Origin: a bacterium
Lineage (GTDB): Bacteria; Electryoneota; RPQS01
Reading direction: 5' to 3'
DNA: 64,000 bases
NCBI GenBank assembly: GCA_016721565.1
Contig: JADKHW010000002.1
Span: 186,001 to 250,000, forward strand
Within the stretch, counting starts at the first letter, position 1. Each line of letters opens with the position of its first letter. The translations under genes and the position numbers were made by a program. This document shows, one piece after another, positions 47,754-57,110 of the stretch. The notes beneath the pieces are model-generated. The model worked only from the letters and a program-made list of their open reading frames with translations, was not told the DNA's origin and made no database searches.

Positions 47754-49887
47754 CTACAATTTGATGCGGGCATCCACCACGACACAGCGCTTTTCGTCTG
47801 GGAAAGCGAGCATCGGGTTGATGTCAAGTTCGCGGATTTCCGGGAAGTCCGTAGCAAGCTGAGACAAGCGGAACAAGAGTTCGGTTACTCGATCGAAATG
47901 AATCGACTGTTCGCCACGCACACCCCTCAGAATCGGATAGCCACGCAGACGGGCCAACATGCTTTCAATGTCGGTATCGGCCAAGGGAGCCAATCTGAAA
48001 CTGACATCCTTCAACACTTCAACATAGATACCGCCCATGCCGACCATAATGAGCGGACCAAACACGGGATCGGCGGTGATGCCCATCACAAGTTCGCGAC
48101 CGCCTGTAATCATCGCTTCAAGATTGACTGACCATGACTTCGGCGGTTGATCGAGCTTGGCAATTGCTGCGGCCATTTCGTCCCAAGCTTGCTCAGCTTC
48201 AACGGCAGAGCGCAAATTCAAACGAACACCGCCGACATCGCTTTTGTGCACGATGCCCTCGGCATTTATTTTCATTACAACCGGGAAACCGATTTTCTCC
48301 GACACCTTAGCGAGCTTGTCACGCGAAGGTACATTCACAATCTTCAAGAGTGGGAATTTGTAGGCATCGAGAATTCCGGAGACTTCTGCGGAGGTTAACT
48401 GCAAACGTGACTCTGCTTTTGCGGAATCTATGATCTTGAGAACTGCGGCCTTGTCCACATCATTAAACTTGCGGTACGTTCCCGGTCGGCGTTCCTGAAT
48501 CGTCCGGAAGTGATCCATCGCCGCGAGCGATTGCACAGCAGATTCGGGAAAAACATAAACAGGTAAACCGGCTTTACGCAAAGAGAGGAGTACCTGAAGT
48601 GTCTCCGTCGCGTGTCATGAAGCAAACCAGAACTGGTTTGCCGAGATGTTTGTTCTTCGTGTAGGCGTTGGCGATTCCTTGTGCCACTTGGCTGGAATCG
48701 GACGTAAACGGAAGCACAAAAAGTACAATTATCGCATCGGTATTGGGATCATTGATCACCAAATCGGCGACTGTTTCGAAATGAGTCGCACCGGCACTCG
48801 AAACCATGTCAACTGGATTCCGCGCGCTGGCAAGATCAGCGAGAGCCGCTTTCAACTTTGTAGTCGTTTCCGGTGAGTACTCCGCCATCTTGAGACCGGC
48901 ACTTTCAACAGCATCGGTGGCCAAGATCGCCGGACCACCACCGTTTGACATGATGCCAACTCTTGGTCCGCGAGGCAAAGGCTGAGTCGCAAAGGCTTGC
49001 GCATAATCAAACAGCATTTCAACAGTATCGACTCGCAAGATTCCCGCTGCATCAAAAATCGCGTCCACGGCGACGTCTGCTGCAGCGAGGCTCGCGGTAT
49101 GAGAACTTGCGGCTTTCGCACCGGCACGCGTGCGGCCCGATTTAACGGCAATGATGGGCTTTGTGCGCACCATCTCTCGTGCCACTTGGATGAAACGCTG
49201 GGCATTGCCGAAGCTCTCAATATAGAGTAGCGTCAGTTCTGTTCGCGGATCATCTTTCCAATAGGCCATCACGTCATCCACGGAAACATCCGTGCGATTA
49301 CCCAAACTAACGAAGGATGACAGACCGAGCTGCATGCCTGCCGTTCGTTCGAGAATTGCCACGCCAAGCGCACCGCTCTGAGACAGGAAACCAATGTTCC
49401 CCGGCACCGGAGTCGGTCCGGCGAATGTAGCATCCATGCGAACATTAGGATCCGTATTGATCACACCCATACAATTGGGGCCGATCATACGAATGCCGTA
49501 CGATTTCACTTTTTCGAACAGTTGGCGCTCAAGTGCCGCGCCTTCTTCGCCGGCTTCCGCGAAGCCGGCGGTTATCATAATGATCGCTTTGATGTCCTTG
49601 CGGCCACAATCATCCACGGCTTGCAGCACGAGGTGTTTGGGAACACAAATCACTGCAAGATCGATTGTATCAGGAATCTCCAGAACGCTGCGGTAGGCTC
49701 GCATTGAATTAACGAAGTGCGCTGACGGGTTAACCGGATACACAACACCGTTAAACTCAAAATTTAGCAGCTTGCCGAGCAAATCGCGTCCGATTGTGCC
49801 TTGCTTGCGGCTTGCGCCGACGACGGCAATCGAACGTGGTTCGAAGATAGGAGTTAGATTGGATGTGTTGTTTACTTGTGAGGACAT
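47754..49887 (-). CDS. ADP-forming acetate/acyl-CoA ligase (alpha-beta fusion), frameshifted
   Basis: The reconstructed protein is about 710 residues. The alpha part (about 1-460) has a CoA-binding Rossmann domain (SIAVVGASRKQGTIG) and ligase domains with the phospho-histidine in KAASSHTASLA near 257. The beta part (about 480-705) is an ATP-grasp domain (GFPVVMKINAEGIVHKSDVGG, contiguous, and VGMGGIYVEVL). It makes ATP from acyl-CoA, releasing the free acid, or activates acids in reverse. The frame breaks near 48580-48582; removing one base of the A/T run gives SGTPLLRKAGLPVY. It lies 29 bases downstream of maeB in the same operon. Confidence 0.92.
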
Positions 49888-49916
49888 ATGCCTTCAGTTA
49901 GATTAGAATTAGGTTA

Positions 49917-52196
49917 TTATCTGTGCGAGTCAACAGCAGCGAACGCGCTCATTTGAACGATTTCGTTGACGCTCGCGCCTTGTGCAAGAATATGTACGGC
50001 GTGATCCATACCCATCAGAATTGGGCCAATGGCGGTTGCGCCTGCGAGTTCGACCAAGAGCTTGAAAGCAATGTTGCCGCTCGTCATATCCGGGAAGATG
50101 AGCGTGTTCGCCGCTTCACCATTGAGACTGGAGAACGGGAAATTCTTCTTCACAATTGATTCAACTAACGCGGTGTCGGCTTGCATTTCGCCGTCAATCA
50201 CGATGTCCGGACGCTTTTGCTTCACGATTTCAACTGCGCGAGCAACCTTTTGCGACTGGGGATGCGGAACACTGCCGAAGTTCGAGAAGCTCAGCATAGC
50301 AACACGCGGCTCGCTCATGAAGTTCTTGCGTACCGTGTCGGCAGACAAAATGGCAATCTCAGCCAGTTGTTCAGGAGTGTCGACTTCGACATTTACACCG
50401 GTATCGGCCAAGAAGACGTTCCGGTTTTTCAACACGAGCGCGAACATTGCCGCAACGCGACTGACGCCGGGCTTCTTCGGAAGCAATTGCAAGGCGGGGC
50501 GAACCGTGTCCGAATAGTGCTGTGATACGCCTGCAACTAACGCATCGGCTTGCTTCTTACGCAGAAGCAACGGCCCGAGGTAGTTCGGATCCATGACAAG
50601 TCGTTTTGCTTCGGAGAGTGTGATGCCTTTGCGTTTGCGAATGCTCCACAGCTCTTGCGCGTAAGATTCAATTTCAACGGCTGACAACATCATCGGATCG
50701 ATGATGGTCATTTCGGCGAGTGGGACATTAAGTTCGGCGGCGCGTGACTTGATCTTCTCTGTGTTGCCAATCAAAATCGGCATGCCAATCCGCTCGTTGA
50801 CTATCAAAGCAGCGGCGCGCAGTATTTTTGAATGGGAGCCTTCCGGAAAGACGATGCGTTTTTGTTTTGCGCGGGCTTGATCGACGAACATGCGCGTGAC
50901 GTGACGGCCTTTGCCCATCAGTCGCTCGAGACGGTTGCGATAGGCTTCAAGGTCGCGAATGGGGTTCTTGGCCACTCCGCTGTCGGCTGCAGCCTTAGCA
51001 ACTGCGACGGCTACACGCAGGAGCACACGATGATCCATCGGTTTCGGAATGACATAGTCATTTCCAAACTTGATGTAGTCGAGACCGTACGCTGAGCTGA
51101 CATAGTCCGGAACGTCTTCAAGCGCAAGATCAGCCAGAGCGCGCGAGGCCGCCATTTTCATCTCTTCGTTGATTTGCGTTGCATGACTATCCAGAGCGCC
51201 GCGGAAGATGGCCGGGAAGCCCAGCACGTTGTTAATCTGATTTGGGTAGTCACTGCGGCCCGTGCAGACGATGGCATCGGGGCGAGCTTGCTTGGCTTGG
51301 TTGTAACCGATTTCAGGATCAGGATTAGCGAGAGCAAAGATAATGGGATTCTTTGCCATTGAACGTACCATATCTTCTGATACTGTCCCACCGACTGAGC
51401 AGCCGCAGAATACGTCAGCATCGCGAAGCGCATCAGCAAGGTCTTTTCGATCCGTTTTGCGAGCAAACGCGGCTTTGTAACGATTGTACTTGGGATGTGC
51501 GGGGTCAAGGTCTTCACGATCCGAGCGGAGCGTGCCTTTGGTGTCGCACATTAGCAAGTTCTCGGGATTGACGCCGAGCGAGATGTACATTTTCGCACAG
51601 GCAATCGCAGAAGCGCCTGCGCCGTTGACTACGACGCGGACTTTGCTAATATCTTTCTTGACCAATCGAATCGAATTGAGCAATCCGGCACCGGAGATGA
51701 TTGCCGTGCCGTGCTGATCGTCATGGAAGACGGGGATTCCCATCGTCTTCTTGAGCGTCTCTTCGATATAAAAACAGGCAGGTGCAGCAATATCTTCAAG
51801 GTTGATCGCGCCGAACGTCGGTTCCAATAATTGGCAAGTACGAATTACTTCTTCAGGATCTTCGCTGTTGATTTCGATGTCAAAGACATCGACGCCAGCG
51901 AAGCGTTTGAAGAGTACGCCTTTGCCTTCCATGACCGGCTTACCGGCGAGTGCGCCGATGTTGCCGAGACCAAGCACGGCAGTACCGTTTGAAATAACAG
52001 CGACGAGGTTTTGGCGCGCCGTGTATTCGGAAACGAGAAGAGGATCTTTTTGAATTTCCAGGCAAGGGGTGGCTACGCCGGGACTATAGGCAAGGGAAAG
52101 ATCGTATTGGGTGTCGACAGGTTTAGTGGGGACTACTTCAATTTTGCCTTTTGGCTCTCGGCTGTGATATTCGAGGGCGTCTTGTGCCATTGACAT
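49917..52196 (-). CDS. maeB: NADP-dependent malic enzyme with C-terminal phosphotransacetylase-like domain
   Basis: I choose the ATG at 52194-52196, with GGAG six bases upstream; a TTG at 52208 is unlikely. The 759-residue protein is the MaeB-type fusion. The malic N-domain has YSPGVATPCLEI and KGVLFKRFAGVDVFDIE, the NAD(P)-binding domain (about 165-400) has VVNGAGASAIACAKM, and the phosphate acetyl/butyryltransferase-like domain spans about 430-755 (IVFPEGSHSKILRAA). It decarboxylates malate to pyruvate with NADP; the C-terminal domain usually acts as a regulatory acetyl-CoA sensor, not a catalyst. It leads the operon with the acyl-CoA ligase, near the acetyl-CoA/pyruvate node. Confidence 0.94.
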   Translation of the reverse strand: MSMAQDALEYHSREPKGKIEVVPTKPVDTQYDLSLAYSPGVATPCLEIQKDPLLVSEYTARQNLVAVISNGTAVLGLGNIGALAGKPVMEGKGVLFKRFAGVDVFDIEINSEDPEEVIRTCQLLEPTFGAINLEDIAAPACFYIEETLKKTMGIPVFHDDQHGTAIISGAGLLNSIRLVKKDISKVRVVVNGAGASAIACAKMYISLGVNPENLLMCDTKGTLRSDREDLDPAHPKYNRYKAAFARKTDRKDLADALRDADVFCGCSVGGTVSEDMVRSMAKNPIIFALANPDPEIGYNQAKQARPDAIVCTGRSDYPNQINNVLGFPAIFRGALDSHATQINEEMKMAASRALADLALEDVPDYVSSAYGLDYIKFGNDYVIPKPMDHRVLLRVAVAVAKAAADSGVAKNPIRDLEAYRNRLERLMGKGRHVTRMFVDQARAKQKRIVFPEGSHSKILRAAALIVNERIGMPILIGNTEKIKSRAAELNVPLAEMTIIDPMMLSAVEIESYAQELWSIRKRKGITLSEAKRLVMDPNYLGPLLLRKKQADALVAGVSQHYSDTVRPALQLLPKKPGVSRVAAMFALVLKNRNVFLADTGVNVEVDTPEQLAEIAILSADTVRKNFMSEPRVAMLSFSNFGSVPHPQSQKVARAVEIVKQKRPDIVIDGEMQADTALVESIVKKNFPFSSLNGEAANTLIFPDMTSGNIAFKLLVELAGATAIGPILMGMDHAVHILAQGASVNEIVQMSAFAAVDSHR

Positions 52197-52241
52197 GAAT
52201 AACTCCAATCAAGTGTAAACAAACGGAAGGGAACAGCCTTC

Positions 52242-52270
52242 AATATACGATTGTTCGCCTTTCTGTTCAA
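52242..52270 (-). promoter_or_regulatory. Sigma-70 promoter of maeB
   Basis: On the minus strand, TTGAAC (52265-52270) and TATATT (52242-52247) are spaced by 17 bases, 40-odd bases before the start codon. Confidence 0.6.
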
Positions 52271-52306
52271 AAATTCTATTGATTTCGTGCAGGCTATGTT
52301 GCTTAG

Positions 52307-52404
52307 TCACATATTGTGAATTTTTACACATTCTTTCTGAACTAAGTGGACTTATCACTTGACATATGCCCAAACCCTTGTTTTATTAAAGCATTCAATT
52401 GAAT
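52307..52404 (+). promoter_or_regulatory. ArsR-rhodanese promoter with two palindromes
   Basis: TTGACA (52359-52364) is followed at 17-19 bases by TTTATT/TATTAA (52382-52389). The perfect palindrome ATTCAATTGAAT (52393-52404) lies just before the ATG, where an autoregulating ArsR repressor would bind. A second inverted repeat, TCACA-TAT-TGTGA (52307-52319), lies between this promoter and that of maeB and could serve both. Confidence 0.5.
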
Positions 52405-52420
52405 ATAATCGAGTACTATA

Positions 52421-53086
52421 ATGGATTCCCCGAGCAAGTTCAGAGACAACCTGAATGCCCATTTCTCCCGCGTGGGCAAGGCATTGTCAAGTCATAAGAG
52501 ATTAGAAATACTTGATTTACTAAATCAGAGTCCTAAGAGCGTTGACACTTTGGCGGAGTACACTGGGATGAGTTCGGCAAATACCTCGCAGCATTTGCAA
52601 GTCCTCCGAGGAGCTGGACTGGTCGAGTCCAGCCGAGAGGGCACGCACATCATCTATCGGCTTTCCGGGTCACTTGTGTATGAGCTTGTCCGCAAATTGC
52701 GGCAAGTTGCCGAGACTCATTTGGCTGATGTTGACCGCGCCATTGCCCAATTGCGGGAACATCAGCATGTATTGGAAGAGCTGGACAGACCGAGGCTCTC
52801 GCAGCTTGCTTCCGAAGGCAAAGTCATCGTGCTGGACGTGCGACCCACCGAGGAATATCGAAGTGCGCACCTGCCTTACGCTGTGTCCATCCCGCTCGAT
52901 CAGCTTGATCAGCATTTAGATGAACTGCCTTCTGACTTGCAGATCGTCGCCTACTGCCGTGGACCGTACTGTTTCCTTGCCGGACAAGCCGTGGCACTGT
53001 TACGCAAAAAAGGATATCAGGCTAATGCACTTGGTGAAGGTGTCTCTGAATGGCGGGACTCGGGCGGAGATGTTGTTTCAGAGTAG
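52421..53086 (+). CDS. ArsR-family regulator fused to a rhodanese domain
   Basis: The 221-residue protein has an ArsR-type winged HTH (about 15-95, HKRLEILDLLNQSPKSVDTL and SSANTSQHLQVLRGAGLV) and a rhodanese domain (about 115-218, VIVLDVRPTEEYRSAHL). The rhodanese active loop is YCRGPYC with both cysteines, near residue 180. No metal-site cysteines are visible in the HTH part, so sensing probably runs through persulfide or redox chemistry of the rhodanese cysteine. This fusion is widespread in bacteria. It is divergent from maeB and convergent with the leuCD-type operon. The palindrome before its start suggests autoregulation; other targets are unknown. Confidence 0.92.
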   Translation: MDSPSKFRDNLNAHFSRVGKALSSHKRLEILDLLNQSPKSVDTLAEYTGMSSANTSQHLQVLRGAGLVESSREGTHIIYRLSGSLVYELVRKLRQVAETHLADVDRAIAQLREHQHVLEELDRPRLSQLASEGKVIVLDVRPTEEYRSAHLPYAVSIPLDQLDQHLDELPSDLQIVAYCRGPYCFLAGQAVALLRKKGYQANALGEGVSEWRDSGGDVVSE

Positions 53087-53668
53087 CAGAAACATCATAA
53101 CCAAGAAGAATAAGCCCTTGCACAAATTGCGCAAGGGCTTTCCTTTGGGGGACCCACGATCGAAACTTACTTTGGCGGCGAGACGGGCTTGCAAGAGTTT
53201 GCGCGTGTAAGCAATCAAGCCGCCGCTGTCGATAATTGCCTGACGAAGCTTGGGCAGGGGTACAATCTCAAAGCTCTTGCCTGTGGTTACATTGACCACT
53301 ACATCATCCTTCAGTTCGAGTTCGTCACCTTCGCTCGCTTCGATGCGCGGACAGATAACGAGCTTTAAGCCAAGATTCACGGCATTCTGTAAGAAGATAC
53401 GCGCGAAACTTGGAGCGATGACGATGATGCCGTAGCCGTTAATTGTAGAAGCGGCTTGCTCGCGGGAGCTGCCGCAACCAAAGTTTGATCCGGCAACAAT
53501 GAACGAGCCGGGCGGAAATTTCTGCTCTCTTAGTGAGGCATTTAACGCCGTCATATCTGCAAAACAAAACTGCGGAGTTTCGGACGGCAGCACGGTGGCC
53601 ATGAAACGGCCCGGATAGATGTGATCGGTGGAGATATCGTCACCGAGAACGGTAATTACTTTCGGCAT
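53078..53668 (-). CDS. leuD: 3-isopropylmalate dehydratase-type small subunit (LeuD-like)
   Basis: This is the swivel subunit of an aconitase-superfamily hydro-lyase: GDDISTDHIYPGRF near 9-22, the signature SNFGCGSSREQA near 60-72, and FARIFLQNAVNLGL. It works with the large subunit encoded two bases upstream to isomerise a 2-hydroxyacid through a cis-unsaturated intermediate. As written the frame reads through a terminator and into the neighbouring gene. Removing one A of AAA at 53171-53173 gives a stop at about 53167, at the usual family length (about 167 residues) and 27 bases before the terminator. Substrate could be isopropylmalate, citramalate/methylmalate or homoaconitate; the context favours something other than leucine synthesis because no leuA is present. 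Confidence 0.9.
   Translation of the reverse strand: MPKVITVLGDDISTDHIYPGRFMATVLPSETPQFCFADMTALNASLREQKFPPGSFIVAGSNFGCGSSREQAASTINGYGIIVIAPSFARIFLQNAVNLGLKLVICPRIEASEGDELELKDDVVVNVTTGKSFEIVPLPKLRQAIIDSGGLIAYTRKLLQARLAAKVSFDRGSPKGKPLRNLCKGLFFLVMMFLLL
53112..53140. terminator. Bidirectional rho-independent terminator
   Basis: AAGCCCTTGC (53112-53121) pairs with GCAAGGGCTT (53131-53140), with A-rich and T-rich tracts on its two sides, between the convergent ArsR-rhodanese and leuD-type genes. Confidence 0.88.
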
Positions 53669-53670
53669 GG

Positions 53671-54957
53671 TTAGATCTCCCGCGGATCGCTAATGACGCC
53701 GCGTAATGCACTGGCCGCGGCAACTTCGGGTGAACACAAAAACACTTCGGCGCTCGCATTGCCCATACGGCCTTTGAAATTGCGGTTTGTCGTCGATAAC
53801 GCGACTTCACCATCGCCAAGCGCACCCTGATGCACGCCAAGGCAACAGCCGCAACCAGGATTCATCACTACGGCTCCGGCCTCCATGAGATCTTTCAGGT
53901 AGCCGAGTTCCATCGCTTCTTTGTAGATCTTCCACGAAGCAGGAAAAACCAACATGCGTGTGCCGTCGGCTACTTTTTTGGACTTCAGTACGCGGGCGGC
54001 GGCGGCGAGATCGTCCAAGCGACCGTTCGTGCATGAACCGATGACAATTTGATCAACTTTCTTGCCCATTACTTCCGTAACGGATTTCACATGGTCAACG
54101 GTGTGAGGGCAGGCGATTTGCGGCGATAGTTTGCTTGCATCAATCGTGACGATGCGTTCGTACTCAGCATCAGGATCGGGTGATTCCATCCACAACGGAT
54201 CTGTAACCTTCGCTTCATCGCGAAGATAGCGCGCGGTTTCTGCGTCGGGCGGCACCATGCCAACGGTTGCACCGGCTTCTACAGCCATGTTGCACAAAAC
54301 GAGACGCGATGACGTGCTCATGTTGCGAACCGTAGAGCCGTGGAACTCGAGCGCACGATAGTTGGCACCGTCGGCCTTGATCAATCCAATAAGATAGAGG
54401 ATTACATCTTTAGCGGAGACGTGCGGCGAGAGTTGACCGTCAATAACGACCTTGATCGTCTTCGGCACTTCGATATTTAGCGCGTTTCCCAATGCCCATA
54501 CGCTGGCCATTTCCGTTGCGCCGATTCCGAACGCAAAAGAGCCGAGCGCGCCGTGCGTTGTCGTGTGACTGTCTGTGCCAACCACGACGTAGCCCGGGCG
54601 GACGTAGCCATGTTCAGGGAGAATCTGGTGACAGATACCGCCTTGATCGCCGCGAATGTCATGGAACTTGGTGATACCTTGTGCGGCCACGAAATCGCGA
54701 ATGCGTTTCTGATTTGTCGCAGTCTTCGAGCTTTCTGCGGGAATACGATGGTCAAATATGATTGCGATTCGGCTGGGATCCCACACGATAGGTTCCACGC
54801 CGAGACCGTTATATATCTCTTTGAACTGATGCAGAACAAGTGCGGCATTCTCGTGCGACATCGCAAGATCCACTTTTGGTTCCACGACATCGCCGGCTTT
54901 GGCGGACGCGAGTCCTGAAGCCTTGGCGAGAATCTTTTCGGAAAGTGTCATTGGCAT
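53671..54957 (-). CDS. leuC: 3-isopropylmalate dehydratase/homoaconitase-type large subunit (LeuC-like)
   Basis: I choose the ATG at 54955-54957, six bases after AGGAG. The protein of about 428 residues has the iron-sulfur ligands of the family: Cys in IGSCTNGR (about 298) and the pair in NPGCGCCLG (about 355). VGTDSHTTTHGALG and FGIGATEMA complete the active-site region. It belongs to the shorter archaeal/bacterial two-subunit branch (about 420 residues), whose members act on isopropylmalate, citramalate or homocitrate. It lies between the CoA-transferase and small-subunit genes. The substrate is open. Confidence 0.92.
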   Translation of the reverse strand: MPMTLSEKILAKASGLASAKAGDVVEPKVDLAMSHENAALVLHQFKEIYNGLGVEPIVWDPSRIAIIFDHRIPAESSKTATNQKRIRDFVAAQGITKFHDIRGDQGGICHQILPEHGYVRPGYVVVGTDSHTTTHGALGSFAFGIGATEMASVWALGNALNIEVPKTIKVVIDGQLSPHVSAKDVILYLIGLIKADGANYRALEFHGSTVRNMSTSSRLVLCNMAVEAGATVGMVPPDAETARYLRDEAKVTDPLWMESPDPDAEYERIVTIDASKLSPQIACPHTVDHVKSVTEVMGKKVDQIVIGSCTNGRLDDLAAAARVLKSKKVADGTRMLVFPASWKIYKEAMELGYLKDLMEAGAVVMNPGCGCCLGVHQGALGDGEVALSTTNRNFKGRMGNASAEVFLCSPEVAAASALRGVISDPREI

Positions 54958-54972
54958 ATGCATCTCCTGATG

Positions 54973-56166
54973 CTAAATAACTTTGTCAGTTCGTAATTTT
55001 TCGATCTGCTCTTCGGTGTAACCAAGATTGTGCAGAATCGGGGTTGTGTGTTCTCCGAGCTTGGGCGGAGGCGCGGAGGCAACTCCCGGCGTCTTGGAGA
55101 ATTGGGCCGTCATGTTGAAAAGTTCCATGTCGCCGATGCCGTCCACATTCACTGTTGAGAATGTGTCACGGTGAGCAACTTGAGGCTGCTTAAGCGATTC
55201 CTCCATTGTGAGAATCAAGCCTGCTGGAACGTCGTGCTTGTTCAGTTCATCAACCCAATACGCACCTTCGCGTGTCATCAATTTGGCTTCAAGCAATGGA
55301 GTCAGCTCGTGGCGGTTTTTCTTGCGCGCGTCGCGTTCCTGAAAGCGTGCATCGGTTTTCAACTCGGGCACGCCAAGCACATCTGCCAAAGCTTCCCACT
55401 GTTCTTGCTTGTTGGCCGCGATGTTAATAAAGCTGTCTTGAGCCTTAAATACACCTGACGGAGCCGCAGTGAAATTGTCGTTGCCCATCATTACGGGATG
55501 TTGGCCGCCGATCATCCAGTTGGCAACCACCCAGCCCATCAGCGGCATGATTGAATCGAGCAATGCAATGTCAATGAACTGCCCTTCACCTGTGCGCTCA
55601 CGATGATAGAGCGCGCCCATGATTGCAAACGCCGCGTTCAAACCGCCGACTGTATCGCAAATGGGGAATCCCGCGCGCAGCGGGTTCAAGCGCTCGTCGC
55701 CGTTGATTGCCATTTCGCCGGATAGACCTTGAATGATCTGGTCGTACGCAGGTTTTAATGCATCGGGGCCAGTTTGGCCAAAGCCTGAAATCGCGCAGTA
55801 GACCAACTTCGGATTTATCTCGGAAAGAACCTGATAGGATAAGCCAAGCCGCGTCATCACATCGGGACGAAAATTCTCGACTACGACATCGGCGTCTTTC
55901 ACGAGCTTCTTGAAAATCTCTTTGGCTTCAGGAAGTTTAAGGTTTAGTGTAAGGGATCGTTTATTGGCATTCTGCGCAAGAAAACTCGTGCCCATCAGCA
56001 TTTGATTGTACTTCGGAACACAACCCAGTTTGCGCGCGAGATCACCGTCTTTCGGGTTTTCGATTTTTATCACATCTGCTCCGGCGAGTGCGAGATGTAA
56101 CGTCGCAAACGGACCGGAGAGAACGTTCGTCAAATCGAGAACGCGAATACCTTCGAGGAGTTTCAT
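54973..56166 (-). CDS. Class III (CaiB/BaiF) CoA-transferase
   Basis: The 397-residue protein shows the interlocked class III fold: GIRVLDLTNVLSGPFAT at the N-terminus, ADVVVENFRPDVMTRLGL near 92-110, GFGQTGPDALKPAYD, the catalytic Asp in AGFPICDTVGGL (about 172), and the C-terminal PPPKLGEHT. These enzymes move CoA between an acyl-CoA and a free carboxylic acid via aspartyl-CoA. Next to an HMG-CoA-lyase-like enzyme and an aconitase-like pair, a likely acceptor is a branched hydroxy-acid such as citramalate, as with the Chloroflexus citramalate CoA-transferase. This is inference from context. Confidence 0.92.
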   Translation of the reverse strand: MKLLEGIRVLDLTNVLSGPFATLHLALAGADVIKIENPKDGDLARKLGCVPKYNQMLMGTSFLAQNANKRSLTLNLKLPEAKEIFKKLVKDADVVVENFRPDVMTRLGLSYQVLSEINPKLVYCAISGFGQTGPDALKPAYDQIIQGLSGEMAINGDERLNPLRAGFPICDTVGGLNAAFAIMGALYHRERTGEGQFIDIALLDSIMPLMGWVVANWMIGGQHPVMMGNDNFTAAPSGVFKAQDSFINIAANKQEQWEALADVLGVPELKTDARFQERDARKKNRHELTPLLEAKLMTREGAYWVDELNKHDVPAGLILTMEESLKQPQVAHRDTFSTVNVDGIGDMELFNMTAQFSKTPGVASAPPPKLGEHTTPILHNLGYTEEQIEKLRTDKVI

Positions 56167-56183
56167 ATTCTTAGATTCAATTG

Positions 56184-57098
56184 TTATAGAGTCGCCGCGT
56201 AATTGACGGGGCCGGATTTATAGACCATGCCGGGCATATCGCGGTTGAAGAACTCGGCCATGTAGCGTGCCGTCCCAATCAGTTGATCGAGTTTAACGTC
56301 GGTGCGCATTCCGGCTCGCTGCCAATAGTGCACAAGGTCCTCGGTGCAGACGTTGCCACCGGAAACTTTTGTGAACGGACAGCCACCCAATCCGCCGACA
56401 GCAGATTCGAAAATTGTGACGCCTGCATTCATCGCGGCGCGACAGTTTGCCAAACCAAGACCATAAGTGTTGTGCAAGTGGCAGGCACACTCGGCCTTCG
56501 GATTCAGTTTGAAAACCTTGTCGAACAAAGTTTCTACTTGTTCCGGCAACGCATGCCCTGCAGTATCTGCGAGAGAAACCGCGTTTAGGCCTGCTTCAAA
56601 GTACTTCTCCATGATTCCGAGTACACGGTCGATTGGAACTGCACCTTCAAAGCCGCAACCGAATGCTGATTGCACGGAGACTTGCACCCGTTTACCGCTT
56701 GCGAGCGCGGTTTTCGCTGTTGCAACAATACGATCCGTTGCTTCGGCGACCGTCATGCCTGTATTTTTCTTGCTGTGTGTTTCACTTGCGGAAACACCCA
56801 TGCAAAACATATCGACTCCGCAGGCCATGCCACGGTCGAGACCTTTTTCGTTTAAGATCAAGCCCGAGAGTGTGACGTGAGACGGTTTGCGGTTTGGTTC
56901 GTTGAAGTAATTGAAGAGCGCATCGGTGTCCGCCATTTGCGGGACCTTCTCGGGATGCACGAACGATCCGAGCTGCAGCATATCCACACCAGAGGCGATA
57001 AGCTGCTCGGCCCAGCGAATCTTGACGTCGAGCGGAACGACTTGCTTTTCCATTTGCAAGCCGTCACGCAATCCGACTTCATGTAGAATTGGTTTCAT
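56184..57098 (-). CDS. HMG-CoA lyase family protein (possible citramalyl-CoA lyase)
   Basis: The 304-residue DRE-TIM metallolyase has the family features: EVGLRDGLQ (catalytic Arg-Asp), metal ligands HLHNTYG near 205, and the C-terminal signature GGLGGCPFTKVSGG with the active-site Cys. The position equal to the conserved Glu before SFV in HMG-CoA lyases (VIE-x-x-SFVSP) is Gln here (LQLGSFVHP), a change close to the substrate. The family cleaves 3-hydroxy-3-methylacyl-CoA esters to acetyl-CoA plus a keto acid. The operon has no other leucine-catabolic gene, so citramalyl-CoA (to acetyl-CoA and pyruvate) is a good candidate substrate; HMG-CoA remains possible. Confidence 0.88.
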   Translation of the reverse strand: MKPILHEVGLRDGLQMEKQVVPLDVKIRWAEQLIASGVDMLQLGSFVHPEKVPQMADTDALFNYFNEPNRKPSHVTLSGLILNEKGLDRGMACGVDMFCMGVSASETHSKKNTGMTVAEATDRIVATAKTALASGKRVQVSVQSAFGCGFEGAVPIDRVLGIMEKYFEAGLNAVSLADTAGHALPEQVETLFDKVFKLNPKAECACHLHNTYGLGLANCRAAMNAGVTIFESAVGGLGGCPFTKVSGGNVCTEDLVHYWQRAGMRTDVKLDQLIGTARYMAEFFNRDMPGMVYKSGPVNYAATL

Positions 57099-57110
57099 GT
57101 TCGGACGAAA

